From Acanthochlamys bracteata (lineage: Eukaryota; Streptophyta; Magnoliopsida; Pandanales; Velloziaceae): a stretch of 64,000 bases of DNA. This document shows positions 14,604 to 27,304 of the stretch, in pieces. Under the pieces are notes generated by a model that did no database searches, was not told the DNA's origin, and saw nothing but the letters and a program-made list of their open reading frames with translations. The first letter of the stretch is position 1, and the number at the start of each line of letters is the position of its first letter. The stretch is from assembly GCA_019914995.1 (NCBI GenBank), contig CM034126.1, positions 4,407,001 through 4,471,000 on the forward strand, written 5' to 3'. A program made the translations under genes and the position numbers.

Positions 14604-14740
14604 TATAATAAACTCTAAACGTTAGCATTTGGTATTGCTTACGTTAGAAATAACTTTTTAATTTTTAATTTTATATTTTCTATAAATATATAAAAATCTT
14701 TTTAAAAATATAAAAATTTTAATTAGTGAAATTTCTTATT

Positions 14741-14743
14741 ACA

Positions 14744-14781
<38 letters not shown>
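14741..14781. repeat. ATT trinucleotide microsatellite
   Basis: About a dozen consecutive ATT/TTA units with little interruption. A simple sequence repeat, likely polymorphic in length. Confidence 0.9.
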
Positions 14782-14782
<1 letters not shown>

Positions 14783-15287
14783 AAAAAATTTTTCGTTTTA
14801 AAAAAATAAATATTTATTTCAAAAAAATTATATTTTAAAAACACTTTTAAAAGCCTCTTAATATATTCTTTGGATTATTATGAACCATTTTCGAGCTGTA
14901 TTTTTTATATTCTAATGATTTTTATTTTATTTATATTTTTTAATTAAATTTTTATTATATTTATAAAATATAAAAATTTTTAAAATATAAAATCATTTAA
15001 CGTTATAAATATTATTATTATTTATTTTTAAAATCTTCTAAAATAAACGTCACTAGTTTTATAAAATAAAATAAAAATATTTTTTATTTCAAAAATATTA
15101 TATTTCAAAATTACTGCCAAATGATCTCTAAATTTTGAAAACTTTATAAAGAGATAAGTTCTATCATTTTTCCGTAAGCATTTCATACTAAGCAACTACT
15201 CCACCAATTCAAATCGACAAAAATATAAAACAAACTCCTCCAGCACTACTAGTTAATTATTGACAACCTTCTTCTGTACGTGCAAAT

Positions 15288-15293
15288 CACGTG
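15288..15293. promoter_or_regulatory. G-box (CACGTG) upstream of WAPL
   Basis: The palindromic bHLH/bZIP binding core CACGTG sits about 140 bases upstream of the WAPL start codon, in the promoter or 5' leader. Sequence match only. Confidence 0.4.
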
Positions 15294-15428
15294 ACTTCAG
15301 CTACCTAGGAGGCTAGGAAAGATCTGATCTTCTCTCTTCCCTGCCGACCCAAGCCTGATACAAACCAAGCAGCTCCTCTTCTTCTTCGAATTCTCAAAAT
15401 AGGGAGAGCTTATGAATCAAAGGAAACC

Positions 15429-18400
15429 ATGATTGCTCGAACCTATGGTCGCCGGACTAGGTCACTAGGCAACGACGACGGCCCCCCTTCAAGCGGTGAC
15501 AACAACGACTGCGCCGCGGCCGCCGTTGAAGACCTATCCTTCTCTCAAGATAGCTTCAATGATCCCTTCGCTTTTTCTTCTCAAGAACAATCCTTGCCCT
15601 ACTTCTCTTCACAGGAATCATTCGCTTTCTCTACACAAAATTCTCACTTCTCCCTCGATTCATTTGACGATGATTTAGCTATAATCCCTCCTCCGCCGAT
15701 GAGGGCGGATTCAGTGGTGGGGAATGGTTCTAAGAGGGCGAAAAAGAGCGGGAGGGGAACGGGGTTCACTAGGTCTGTGTCCGCCGCTGCTGCAGCGACT
15801 TTGATGGAGGCAGAGGAGTTTGGGGAGATGATGGAGCACGTTGACGAGGTTAATTTTGCTCTTGATGGGTTGCGGAGAGGGCAGCCCGTGCGGATCCGGA
15901 GAGCCAGCTTGCTTTCGCTGCTCTTGGTCTGTGCTTCACCTTCGCAGCGCCGGTTGCTCCGTGCTCAGGGGTTAGTTAAATTTTGCTTCTTTTCTAGATT
16001 GAACTAGTTGAATTTATGTATAGCTTTGCGCCTCGTCCACTCCATGCTCAGGGTTAGTTAAAAATTGCTTTGTTCTAGGTCGTACTACTTGAATTTGTAT
16101 AGCTTTGCTCCTCGTCCACTCCATGCTCAGGGTTTAGTTAAGATTTACTTCCTTCCAGATTGAACTACTTGAATTTATGTATAGCTTTGCACCTCGTCCT
16201 CGCCATGCTTAGGGGTTAGTTAAAATTTGCTTCTTTTCTAGATTGAACTACTTGAATTTATGTATAGTTTTGCTCCTCGTCGACCAAATTGCTAGTTTGG
16301 GGGAAAACTATGATCCATTTGGGTAACCACTGATCTGTTCCTTATTTCTGCAATTTGAGTTTTTGCAGTGCTGAGCTGAGGATTCTTCATTCGGCTGGTG
16401 AATTTGTGAGGAGATGTGTGGTTTTGAGTGGTGGGTGCTAGATATGTCATGGAGTAGTTGGGTATAATCGATTCAGCTAATTACTGGTCATCTGCCGGAC
16501 TTATTCATCTGAAATTTCTTGAGTTGTGCAGCTGACTTTCTAGAGGTTCCTTGAATGCCTTTGGTATGTGAGAATACTATGATCTTATGGTCTTGAGGGT
16601 GTTGGAGTTAAGGACATGGGTTGCAATTAGTGAGGCTTGGGAACAAATTCCCCTTATCTTGTGTGGTTATCCTAATGAATAAGCTGACAACTTTTCACAG
16701 GTCAAGTCATCCAGAATGATCTCATTAGCTTAAAACTTGGTGTGTTTCCTGCATTAGTTTGAATTCTCTGGGATTGAGGTGGCTAATATGAGTTTATTAA
16801 AAGCACGAAACTAGTCTGAAGTTGATAATTTGCAAACAACTTGCTAAGTAGAAAGAGTGATATTTGTACTGAGAATGTGGGGAATTTGAGAATATGGGGG
16901 AGGGGGGAGGTTTCAATTTCTTATCTAATTCTCTTTATAGAAAGAGATGCCGTGTTGATAAGTTTTCTCTCATTGTCAGGTGCTCTTTGATTTTAATTGG
17001 CAAATTTCGTGGCACTAGGCTCTAGTAATACTGCTGGGTTTATCACCACATCTTATTTTATTTGCAGGAGTCACTAGAACTCTTATTCACCTGTTTGCTT
17101 GTTGACTGTGTGTGTGGTACTTTTGCATATACAAACATGCATGTTCCTCAAGTCTTAATCATGAATGAAGAATTTGAACAATATGCAATCTGCATAAAAT
17201 GTAACTAATCTTAAAATGAGTGATGCTCCCTTCAAGATCTTTTGCTTGTATATAAAATCCTGAGAGTAATGATTTTGCAAGAAAAATGTAGAATGCTTTT
17301 GTATCCCAACATGACCTTTTCCTGGTCAAGAGCTTTACATATGAAAGTCTCATCATAATTCATTTAATATGTTCTAGTTGTATGTAATTCTTATTTTGCT
17401 ATATGTTTTTAGAATGACAAAGAGGATACTCAATGCTGTAGTGGGGCTTAGTTTTGATGACTCTCCAAGTATAGTTGCTGCCGCCACTCTCTTCTATGTC
17501 CTCACAAGTGATGTAAGCATCTATCCTACTTAGCATGAAAATGAATTTCTTGTCCAGATTATGGAACTGTGATGCTTCTATGACAATATGCTGGCTATTG
17601 CTGTAATTCCATTAATCTCGTTTGTCGTGGCTTATTGGTGGTGGTGGATGTTGATTCCTTGACATTGGTGGTTATGTACTGTATGCAGACAGTATTTGCA
17701 TATGTTGAGGGTCCATTTCATGGCAGTTTATGGGTTTGAGTTTGATAGTCATCTCCATGAAATGGTTGAGCTTTACATCTTAACTCTTGGAAGTTGTTTT
17801 CATTAGGAATGGCCCTTTGATTTCATTATCCAAAAAAAAGCAACAAGATTAATGGAAGAACTTGTTGACGTTAGGACCTTCTCGTAGGCCTTTTGTCAAG
17901 TGAGTTATGAAAGCTAGGAAGGTCAATCTTGTGCACCTTGTCTTCATGTGTTTCGCAAGGCACTTATTCACTTAAGGCTTGGACGTCATAATAAGATTTC
18001 AGGACCTCCTGTGAGTTTCTTTTGTTCTGAAGTCAACGATGCAGAACACACACTCTCAAGCATACTCTCAGATTAGCTTACTAGTTAATACCCTTTTGAA
18101 TGCAAACTCTCATAAGAAGTTTTTTCCTATAACTTTGCACATTTCGAGGACATGTGCACGGGTTGCATATTTTCATATTTACACACATTAAAGTTTGTCT
18201 AGGATATTTTCTAAAGTAACTGTGTAATATAAAGAACTGTAATCCTTAACAAGGTTAGATTGTATTTAGCTAATTTGGTGTATAATACGTTAAAGGATTG
18301 GTTAGATTGTATTAGCTATTTTGGTGTATGATAAGTTAAAGCATTGGTTGGTGGTTGTTCAGTTTTTGGTTGGTGATCTTGAATTTCAGTTTGGAGTTAT

Positions 18401-21400
18401 AAAACAAGTACTATATAAAAGAAGCTCATCACTATCATCTGGAAGCAGACAGAATCTCATCTTGCAGCTGAATAGGTGAAAATACTCTGTATCTATGCTT
18501 TCCTGTGTTTCTTCATGCTTATCTCACAATATAGATGTCATTGGAGTGCTTTAAAAAAAAGAAAAAGAAAAGAATTGTTGGAATGCTAGTTCCTTTCATA
18601 TTTTCTATGATGTTTTCTTATCGGAAGCTTGATTTACTCAGGGAATTGGGTTAACTTAGTATTTGGTAATGGTTTTCAGGTTCAAGACGCTCACCTGTTG
18701 GATTCCCCATCGTGTATACAGTTTCTTCTCGACTTATTAAATCCACCTACAGTGTACTCTGTTGAAGACAAGGTTCCGACACTTGGATCTGAACTTCTAG
18801 GGATGCAAAAGCCCAAGCTCTTCGGTTCACTAAGTAAGGAGCTAGATTTCAGCTCCAAAGCAATCATTTCGAAAGTTCATGATATTCTACTGAATTGTAA
18901 AGAGATAAAACTCTGCAAGCACACTGATATTGAAACAGAGAGACCAGAACTGAGTTCGAAGTGGATATCTTTGCTGACTATGGAGAAAGCGTGCTTGTCT
19001 ATGGTTTCTTTGGAAGGCAAGTGTTTATCTTCTTTGTATTACCTGGTTCCTGTAGAATTTATTCTGTGAGCTGTTAGCTCTTTTTCCCCACTTCTTTAAG
19101 CAAGTTTGTTACATGTTGGAAGTTCAGCAGCCAAACAGAGATTTATGATTCTCGTGACAAGTACTTTGTAGGCTGATCGTGTTCTTAGCAAGGGTTTTTG
19201 TCCCAAGGATATATATTCCATACAGTTATGGTGATATTAGTGGACATTAGTTACCACAAGTTTTTCAATTTCCTGGCAAAAACTTACTTTTATTGGTAAA
19301 CCTTTTTTCCATAAATATCCTAAATTGCACATTTTCCCCTCTCAAGGTTTACTTGCAAAAAACTATTAATTCATCCTCTTCTAGTTCAATCTATGGAAAT
19401 CAATGATTTACATAGGTTTGATGACTGGAGGTAGTGTTGCTTTGATATGCTATTAATGCATACATAAATTGATTACCAATTGGATGTGCAAGTACTAGTG
19501 CATAGTTTCTGTACTTGATGCATTTGGCATTCTCTTTCAGATACATCTGAGACAGTAAGAAGTGTTAAGGGACATTTCAAAGAAAGGCTAAGATATTTTG
19601 GGGGTTTAGATGCAATTTTCAATGTCGCAGCCAAATGTAACTCAACATTTGAGGTCGGACTACACCTCCTCATTTATTTATTTATTATATTCTTTTGTTT
19701 GTCACCAATGATACTGCATGATTTATTATCGCCAATGATACCGCATGATTTATTAGTTTTACTTAATTGCTTCTAGTATACCTAGTACTCAATCTAGCGA
19801 ATCCTGTGGATGGTGGGTTGTTGCCATAGCATAACTCACATATGCTTTGTTGTTTTCATGTAAAGGTAGCATTTGTAAAGTTTAAAGGTTGGATCTCAAC
19901 CAACGCTTTATGGCTTACTTCAGTTTGTTATCTCTGTGTGCTGATCTGGGATCATTTGGTGTTGTGATTGGTCTAAAGTGTTTCATAAGCATACTCCAAA
20001 GTTGAGAATCATTTACTTCTAGAGATCTCAAGGCCTTAGACGAATACTGGTCTCTTATTATCAGTTGCCAGGCTTTATTTTATTATCCAAAAAAATAAAA
20101 ATCTAGGTATAAATAGGAAATGCCGTCCAGCTTTACTTGTGTCCAGATTTATATGTTAATTGCTCCTTAGGTAGACAGACTAAGTTCTCTTGTTCTCAGT
20201 TAATATGGCATCCTGATAGTCTTGGCAAGCAGCATTCTTGTGGACATTACTTTCCATTTTATGATATTCTGTAGTGCTAGTAAAAAGATATCTGGACTTG
20301 TTTTATTGACGCTATATGTTTCAGGTACTGTCAAAACAGGACTTGAAAGTAATATCGAAACTAAGAAATGGAGCTGTTTTGCGAAGTGCAGTTCATTTCT
20401 CAAAATGTCTGAAAGTCATGGAGAATGCAACTTTCTTAAGTAAGGAAAATCAGGTAAGATTGCTCAGCTATATTCTCAAGTTTATAGAGCCTATCCAAAA
20501 TTATACTTTTCTTTTTTTTTTTTTTTTGCTATGCAACAGAATCATCTGCTTGGAATGAAAGCAAAATTGGATACTGCACGGTCAGACCTATCCTTTGTCG
20601 CTGTCATCATCAATGGAATCAAGTTTCTTTCAGGTTCCTTAATAGACTCATTTGATAATCATATGCATCTAAATGATTTAGCTTGCTATAGAGCTGACAT
20701 CTTCGATTTTTCATTCAGATCTGTCTATCATTCAAAATGATGAAAGGAGCAACTCTTTGTCTCAGACTTACCAGCAACATAATGAATTGTCCTCTTCGCA
20801 GTCTGATACATCTGTTCCTAACTTGGCAACCATGGAGAAGAAAACCCACCAGCTATTCTCAGTTCCATGTAATGGGACGCTACCATGCCAAAACGGCAAG
20901 GGTGATATTGATAGCCTAGGTTCAAACATATCTGTGAGAGGTGCAAAAGGATGGATTTCTATAAAAATTAATGCATCAAGAAAGGATCTTGGTGTTTTAT
21001 CTAAGAGACCTCGCACAACTGAAGATGTTAATGCCAATCAAATGGATGACAACTATGACCCTTTTACATTTGATGAACAAGAGTTGAAACCTTCAAAATG
21101 GGAAGTGCTAGCATCTAAAAAGGAAGAACCTCAGACGCAACTGAGAAGAGCAAGCAGTAAACTTGCAGATAAATGTAAAACTTTCGCAATAACAAAGAAA
21201 TGTGAACTGACTCAATCCACCAATGATGGTAACTATAATGTCTATAAACAAGAAGGTATTGACCCATCAGTTGGTTCTGTAGTGTCATCTGGTGAAAAAG
21301 AACCAACCATTTTGGAAGATTGCCTCCTCACTGCAATTAAGGTATATCTCTTACCCATTTGATTCTATACCTCACCTTTTCACCTCTTGTGAATAAGTAC

Positions 21401-24022
21401 ATACCTGCTGGGTATATTTTTGATATTTTAGAGAACAACTAGTACCATGAGTATGCTAGAGATAGTTCTACCATATGCAGGGACTAAGATTTCTTAGACT
21501 TTCATACATAGTTCTACCATATGAAAGGACTAACAGTTCTTAGACTTTTACTTAAAATATGCAGTGAAGCAACTTAACAATTTTACCTTTGTTTGTTGGA
21601 ATGTTGGGCGGAGCATTTTATCAATAATATGCCAGTGAGCTCTTGCTTCCCATCATCTCATGGTTCTGGATCTATGTGCAATAAAGTTCTGGTAATGAAC
21701 TGGAAACTGAAATTATACTTCTTGATTTCCTTCAGGTCCTTATGAACTTAACCAATGACAACCCTTTAGGCTGTCAGCAGATTGGTGCTTGTGATGGATT
21801 GAATACTATGGTCTCCTTGATTGTCAAGCATTTCCCATCATTTCAATTGACTAGCATGGAGCATACAGAATCAACAAAGAATGGTAGTGTTGAAGCCGGC
21901 TGTGCTAAAGAGGACCACCTTAGTGACTTTAAATTAGATTTTCTGGTCGCCATTCTAGGATTACTTGTCAACCTTGTGGAGAAGGATAATCAGAACAGGT
22001 TAATCCTAGCTCATACAGGTTTCATTATAAGACTATTAAACCATGGTAGTAATTACTTTTTTTTTTTGGTCTGACACATTTAATAATGCTTGATGGAATC
22101 TACTAAATTGCACATCTATGTTACTTCTGTTAAAAGGTAATTATCCTCATAGAAACCATCTACTGCCACTGCATAACCATGACATGCAGAAGTTGTCGAT
22201 ATCATATTTGAACAATCGCCATTATTGACATGATTAACTGATTAAAAACTAGATGAAGAAGTGTTGTAGCTTTCACTCTGATATGTAATATTAAAAATTG
22301 TCAGATGCCGCTCTTTTGGACTGGATATTTAATCAGTTAACCAAGGTATAAAATCCGCAGTTGATCACTCATTTTAGAGCACCTGAGAGGTTTTCTTTCC
22401 ATATCTTCTTCTTATTATTTTTTTATTTTGGCAGTTCTATAGATGGCATATTTCCATATCTTTTATAAAATAAAATTGCTTCTAATTTTACTCTTTATAG
22501 TTGTTTGTTAGTTTAAGCTGACGTGTTGTTGATTATGTTGGAGATCAAGGCTTGCTTTGGCTCACGTTGTGGTAGGGCATCTAGGAAGCTCTGCAAGCAC
22601 AAAAATGCACAAGGATGTAATACAATTATTGTGCTCCATATTCTTAGCTAACCAAGGGGCTGGAGAGGCTACTGGAGAAGGGAAACTTCTATTATGCGTA
22701 TGTGGATGATTTACTAAGTAGAACGCAGCTGCTTCAGAAAGCAGATTTCATTAAGATACAGTTCATTACTAGTTATGCTTTACTATTTCTTTTTCTTAGC
22801 AACTTCCGGAAATTCTCTTGATATTGGCTCATGAAACTTGAATATCTCATCAGTTTCTCAAAGAATGGCCATTTTTCTTTAGTTGCAATAATATGTTAGT
22901 TTTCAGTGTACAACATCTTAGGACTACATACTTAGATAATTGCAATGTATTTACTAGAAGACGAAGTTAAGTAATGGTTGAACATGCATAAACTTGTCTA
23001 ACCATGATTTAATGTTGGGTAAAGTTTGTATATGATCTTTTGTTGCTAATGGGTGAAAACTATCTGATATTTTTCTAACTGTGCAGTGCTTCCTCTAGAT
23101 GATATGCCGTTTCTCTATTGTGTTTGCTACTTTTTCTTCGATCTTATTAAGGCACATTAGATGTTGCTACTCTTTGCTTCAGTCATCAGATGTATACAAT
23201 GATCCCAATGTAAATCTAACAGGCACGAATTATATGGCCTTGTGTTTAGCTGTTCTTGTGGCTTTGGTTCATGTAGGATGATGAAGATTCTTTGTTAGAG
23301 GGACAACGAGAAGCAGAAAGGATGATAGTAGAGGCTTATGCAGCACTCCTGCTTGCTTTTCTGTCAACGGAAAGGTGGGTTCCATGTTCTCCTATCAAAC
23401 CTAAAATTTGGCCTAACATTAATATGATTGATGGTCCTTTGCAACAGCCGAAGCATGCGTGAGGCCATTGCCAGCCACCTCCCAAACCGAAATCTCCGAG
23501 CTCTTGTACCTGTTTTAGAAAGATTTGTGGTAGGTATCAAAGTGAACCGCATGGTATATGAGACATGCTATAAGGATTAGTGACAAGAATATCTAAGCTG
23601 CCTTTGAGCTTCGTATGTTCTTGGCTCAATGCTATATTCTTTGCTCAATGCTATTTAAAGTTCACTTACAGGCTAGGTTGATTCTGAATGGACAATGCAT
23701 AAAATATAACATCAGTGTCCTGCAACAATCAAATCAATGGCACTATTTTGAGGAACACCCAACTGAGTTTCTTGTTTGTAATTTTCTTGTTCTTTGTAAT
23801 ATTGCTAAAGTCAGTCCATTTTGAATTATTTTGAGGTCGTTTTGATCTGGTTTGAATTTCATAAAGAATTTGATATACACTTGGGCATTTCCTCTCCAGC
23901 CCATAAACTAATACCTTGTGTGTACATTTTGATTGCAGGTCTTCCATCTGACGCTGAATATGATATCACCGGAGACACATTCAGCTGTTAGCGAAGTGAT
24001 TGAATATTGTAGACAACCTTAG
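15429..24022 (+). CDS. WAPL: Wings apart-like (WAPL) cohesin-release protein
   Basis: WAPL works with PDS5 to unload cohesin from chromosomes in mitosis and meiosis. Exons: 15429-15970, 17413-17512, 18680-19016, 19541-19653, 20325-20453, 20540-20633, 20719-21341, 21736-21998, 22544-22698, a probable 20-nt microexon 23190-23209, 23277-23374, 23448-23529, 23939-24022. This gives about 879 aa; Arabidopsis WAPL1 is about 930 aa. The start MIARTYGRRTRS matches the plant family, and the N-terminus repeats SQD/SQE motifs. The WAPL domain shows SFDDSPSIVAAATLFYVL, ISLLTMEKACLSMVS, MENATFLS, YDPFTFDEQELKPSKWEV, VLMNLTNDNPLGCQQIGA, DFLVAILGLLVNLVEKD, MIVEAYAALLLAFLSTE and LVPVLERFV, ending in MISPETHSAVSEVIEYC. 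Intron 3 is read as GC–AG, because only a donor at 19017 keeps the frame. The exon 9 to 11 connection is uncertain: direct joining would break the frame. Other exons join in phase. Confidence 0.9.
15962..16283 (+). repeat. Four-copy tandem repeat spanning the WAPL exon 1/intron 1 junction
   Basis: Units of about 79-83 bases start near 15962, 16045, 16124 and 16206. Each runs from TGCTCAGG…GTTAGTTAA through TTGAATTTATGTATAGCTTTG to CCTCGTCCACTCCATG. The first unit contains the last nine coding bases of exon 1 and the 5' splice site. The other three carry diverged copies of that junction within the intron. Confidence 0.85.
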
Positions 24023-25321
24023 AGAATGAGGAGAGATTGTGTACAGCCCTGATGATCTCTCAGTTTGTGTTCTTTAGTATTTCTAACACCAAAGAAACAG
24101 GATGTTGCGGACTCATCGGCATCGAAGACTAACATGTACACTAATTTGTTTGCTTACTTCCCACTCTGTTTTTGTTTCTGACCTTCTTGTTAGGTAGTTG
24201 AGATACCTGATGTACAAAGCCGGATTGGTGAATGTATAACGAATATAGTGAAGACCTTTATTTCCTTCCATTTAATAATCAATAATAGATTGCAAAAGTT
24301 GTATACCACTTAACTGTGATTCTAAAGCATCCAAGTCATGATGTTGAATGCTTAAAGTAAATGCTTTACGGTTGATATCGTTTCGTAGTTGGGAACATTT
24401 CTTCTTTGCACTATTGACATCGGACCAGTTTGATTAATAAACCTATCTGGAAGCCGGAGAACTTGCATATTCCGACTCGGCAGGTTTTGACTTTGGACAT
24501 TTCAAACAGAACATTATTAATTATAATAGTATCAGCTTCAGTTGTCAACTGATGAATGCTGTGTGCGGTGAATACTGCATTGCTTAGGGGTTTGGGTATA
24601 TTAAAGACCAAAGGGGCGTAACTCAAATGGTTAACATTTGTTACTTACTTGCGTCTGTTGCAATAATTTTTTTATTATAGAAAATTCTTATGCTTCATGG
24701 CTGGGAGATTAACGTTCTCCGGTTCAAACTGAAGTCTTTTATTTGTTCTTTTTTTTTAATTTTATAAAATTTACCTTTTCCTTTTTCTATTTGGAACATC
24801 AGCCCAAGTTGAAAACATTGAGCCTAGGTCAATTTTGCAGAGTGAGGTTTTGTGAAATTTGATCCAGTCGATGGAGGCATGAGCAGAACGTTTCCAGCAG
24901 AGTGGATTTTTATTTGTGAACGGTTCTTGAGTTTTTATTTTGAAGACGATGTCTTCAAATGAATCTGTTTGCTTAACCCCGTGTTATACTTGATGAAAGA
25001 AATATCTTTTGCAGCTACAAATTCTTCTATATATATATATTTTAAAATGTCCAGAACTAGAATCATGAACTGGCGATGTTTTAGTCATTCAAACGGTATG
25101 TGCATTTCCTTTTTTTTTTTTGTTAACATTTTTGTTGCAGTCCTGCCTGTTATTTGGAGACGCACAAGTGCTATGCCTCGGATAATAGTGGAAATGTGTG
25201 ATGCACGAATTCATGGTGAACCTCTACAACAAGATCTGAATATGATCATACATGAAACAAAGTTTTTAGGTCTTCTTTGCTAGATAGTAATAGTACAAGC
25301 ACAATCCACTTCAACCTTGGC
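24023..25321. other. Region between the convergent 3' ends of WAPL and epoxide hydrolase
   Basis: Holds the WAPL 3' UTR (an AATAATCAATAATAG stretch near 24276 may serve polyadenylation), a SINE-like segment, and an open frame near 25141-25283 preceded by a T-rich acceptor-like run and reading VLPVIWRRTSAMPRIIVEMC. I do not recognise that reading and it is not called as a gene. Confidence 0.5.
24613..24758 (+). mobile_element. tRNA-derived SINE-like segment
   Basis: GGGGCGTAACTCAAATGGTTAACAT resembles a tRNA 5' half with box A, split by an AT-rich stretch from GGAGATTAACGTTCTCC and a box B-like GGTTCAAACTG at 24721-24731. A T-rich tail follows. The halves do not fold into a proper tRNA, which favours a SINE or tRNA relic over a functional tRNA. 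No target duplication was identified. Confidence 0.4.
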
Positions 25322-27304
25322 TCATTTGTGTTGCTTGAGGAAATCTATGAGGAGCTGGTTAATCTGATCTGGGAACTGTTCCTGAACGAAATGCGATCCT
25401 TCAGGAATGAAGACAATTTTCGTGTTTGGAACAAATTGTTTCATCTTCTGATCTGAACTGATGTATTCTTCTATTCCAGGGAATTTGAGAAAATAATCCT
25501 TTCCTCCCATGATTACCAATACAGGTGCTTCTATTCTTGGATTATCCGTGTCTTGTCCTTTAACAGGAGTTCTGAACTCAGACAAATACCAGTTTCAGTT
25601 CTAAAAAATACACAAGTAAACTCTGACGCTTCAGATATTTGCTGATAAATTCTCGAATGTTCCTATAAGTAGGATTGCGACATATCTCAAATACAATTCT
25701 TCAATGTGGACAGGAGGATGTAGATTATGTAAGGACTACTACCAATCTATCTACATGACAAAATCTAATTGTAGAAATGGAAATAGCAGAAAGTTTCTTA
25801 TATTTACCTGTATGCAATTTGGATAGGAAAGCGGAAACCAGATGCTTTGTAGAGGCCAGCATAAGTAGCAAGGTCTTCCTCAGTGAACCACTGAGGAAGA
25901 GGAGCAGAAGGATCGACAAGATCCATTATCTCCTGATGCTTATCAGCTATAGGGATCTCGTTCTTGGAGAAAAGGATGTAAATGTTGTGCAGCACCGTGT
26001 TAACATCGAAGCGGTCAAAGTCTGCCTCAGCTCGACCTGGTTCCTGTTAGAAGATCCAATGCAACAACCAGCAGACAAATGCATCAGGCTTGTTGTCCTA
26101 GGAGCCTTTAAAAGAAATGCCAAAAAATGGTATAAGTAAATTGTCAAATTATTTCATAACCTGCCATCTCAGGATGTAAGCGCCTTTTGGAAGTCTGGAG
26201 GTGGCAGAAAACGTAAAGAAAGGTACTCCCAGCGCTATGACACCTGCAACACGTTCAGGATGGTAGAGTGCAAAGTCATAAGCCGGTTTTGCTCCAAAGT
26301 CTTTCGCTACAATGAAAGCCTTCAAAACAGGGGGAAAAAGGATTACATCGGTGAGTTTTTATTGTTGTTAAGAAGTTCAAGTAGAATCTAGAATCAACGA
26401 ACAAACAGCAAAGTGGAAGTGTTACTAAGCAATAGAAGGAGCTGAGAAATGTGAATGAAGCACAAAAACTGGAATGTAAACAGGTTACAGCTTGTTTGAT
26501 AGACTGTATGGAAGGAGAAAGATCAGAGTATGATCAAAGAAAACAAGGGAATGCGTCTCTCCAGTAAAGAACATTGTAATACCAAAAACATCTATGTACA
26601 AGTACAGTCAGAGAATTATCTTCAAACAAAAGACTGTTAGTTGATGTATCCGACCCTCCGAGTACTGTCAATAACATGATTTTTTGGTCAGATTCAAGGA
26701 TATGCGTATAAAACTCCAGTCCTTTAGGCTATAAATCAACAACGTTATATGTTATGATTCTTCCATACAAGCTACATAACAGATGTGAACATTGCACCCA
26801 TCAAAGTAACATGAATTTCTACTGAAATGTTTTGTATGTGCAAATCTGCAGATCAGTAACAAATTATATTACCTGAGAATACAATACAGAAAAAGAAAAT
26901 TGTAATAGCAACAGAAAAATTGCACCTTGGGGGTAGAGAGAATATCAAGGATGGCAAGGAGGTCAGAGACAAGGTCCTCCCATGATGAGTTGTTGGGATC
27001 AGATGGTTGCTGAGAAAGGCCAAAGCCACAAAAATCAGGTGCAATTGCACGGTATCCGACTTTGGCCAGCGCAATCACCTGATGTCGCCATGAATACCAT
27101 ATCTCTGGGAAACCATGCAAGAACACCACCGTCCCCGACTCACCTGTAATTTTCCAAGTCCTTACTTGACTAAGGAATTCGAAGCTTAGGAAAATAAAAA
27201 GATATAGCAACGCGAGCACCGTCTTACAAACCATTTCCAACATGTGCTACATGGAGGCGCAGACCTCTGATGTCAAAGTAAGAGTGCTCAATTCTCTTTT
27301 CCAT
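25322..27304 (-). CDS. Soluble epoxide hydrolase, alpha/beta-hydrolase fold
   Basis: Predicted to hydrolyse epoxides, for example epoxy fatty acids of cutin and defence metabolism, to diols. Exons (complement): 27232-27304, 26926-27143, 26161-26319, 25808-26043, 25322-25571, in phase, giving 311 aa (the family is about 310-320). It starts MEKRIEHSYFDIRGLRLHVA. The oxyanion motif is VFLHGFPEIWYSWRHQV. The nucleophile Asp lies in AFIVAKDFGAKPAYDFALYH, where many family members have HDWGA. The lid reads LPQWFTEEDLATYAGLY with a candidate proton-donor Tyr. The acidic residue is in VLVIMGGKDYFLKFPG and the catalytic His in FIPEGSHFVQEQFPDQ. The last exon uses the TTCAG acceptor ending at 25572. 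The T-rich TTTTTTAG about 27 bases upstream would shift the frame to an early stop. No signal peptide is seen, so it is probably cytosolic. Confidence 0.9.

Larger units (their letters stand above)
12841..15287. other. AT-rich intergenic region between divergent CPL1 and WAPL
   Basis: About 2.4 kb of very AT-rich DNA with no supportable coding frame. It contains a copy of the dispersed MITE family (14350-14603), a simple ATT repeat, and other runs resembling the AT-rich repeats found near 31.3, 36.8 and 45.3 kb. CPL1 and WAPL are transcribed away from each other, so both promoters lie at the edges of this region. Confidence 0.6.

Noticed and set aside
24969-25283. Plus-strand 104-codon frame with an acceptor-like site before 25141
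   Set aside because: No recognisable domain, no start context or upstream exons. It could be a relic, so it is mentioned only in the flank entry.
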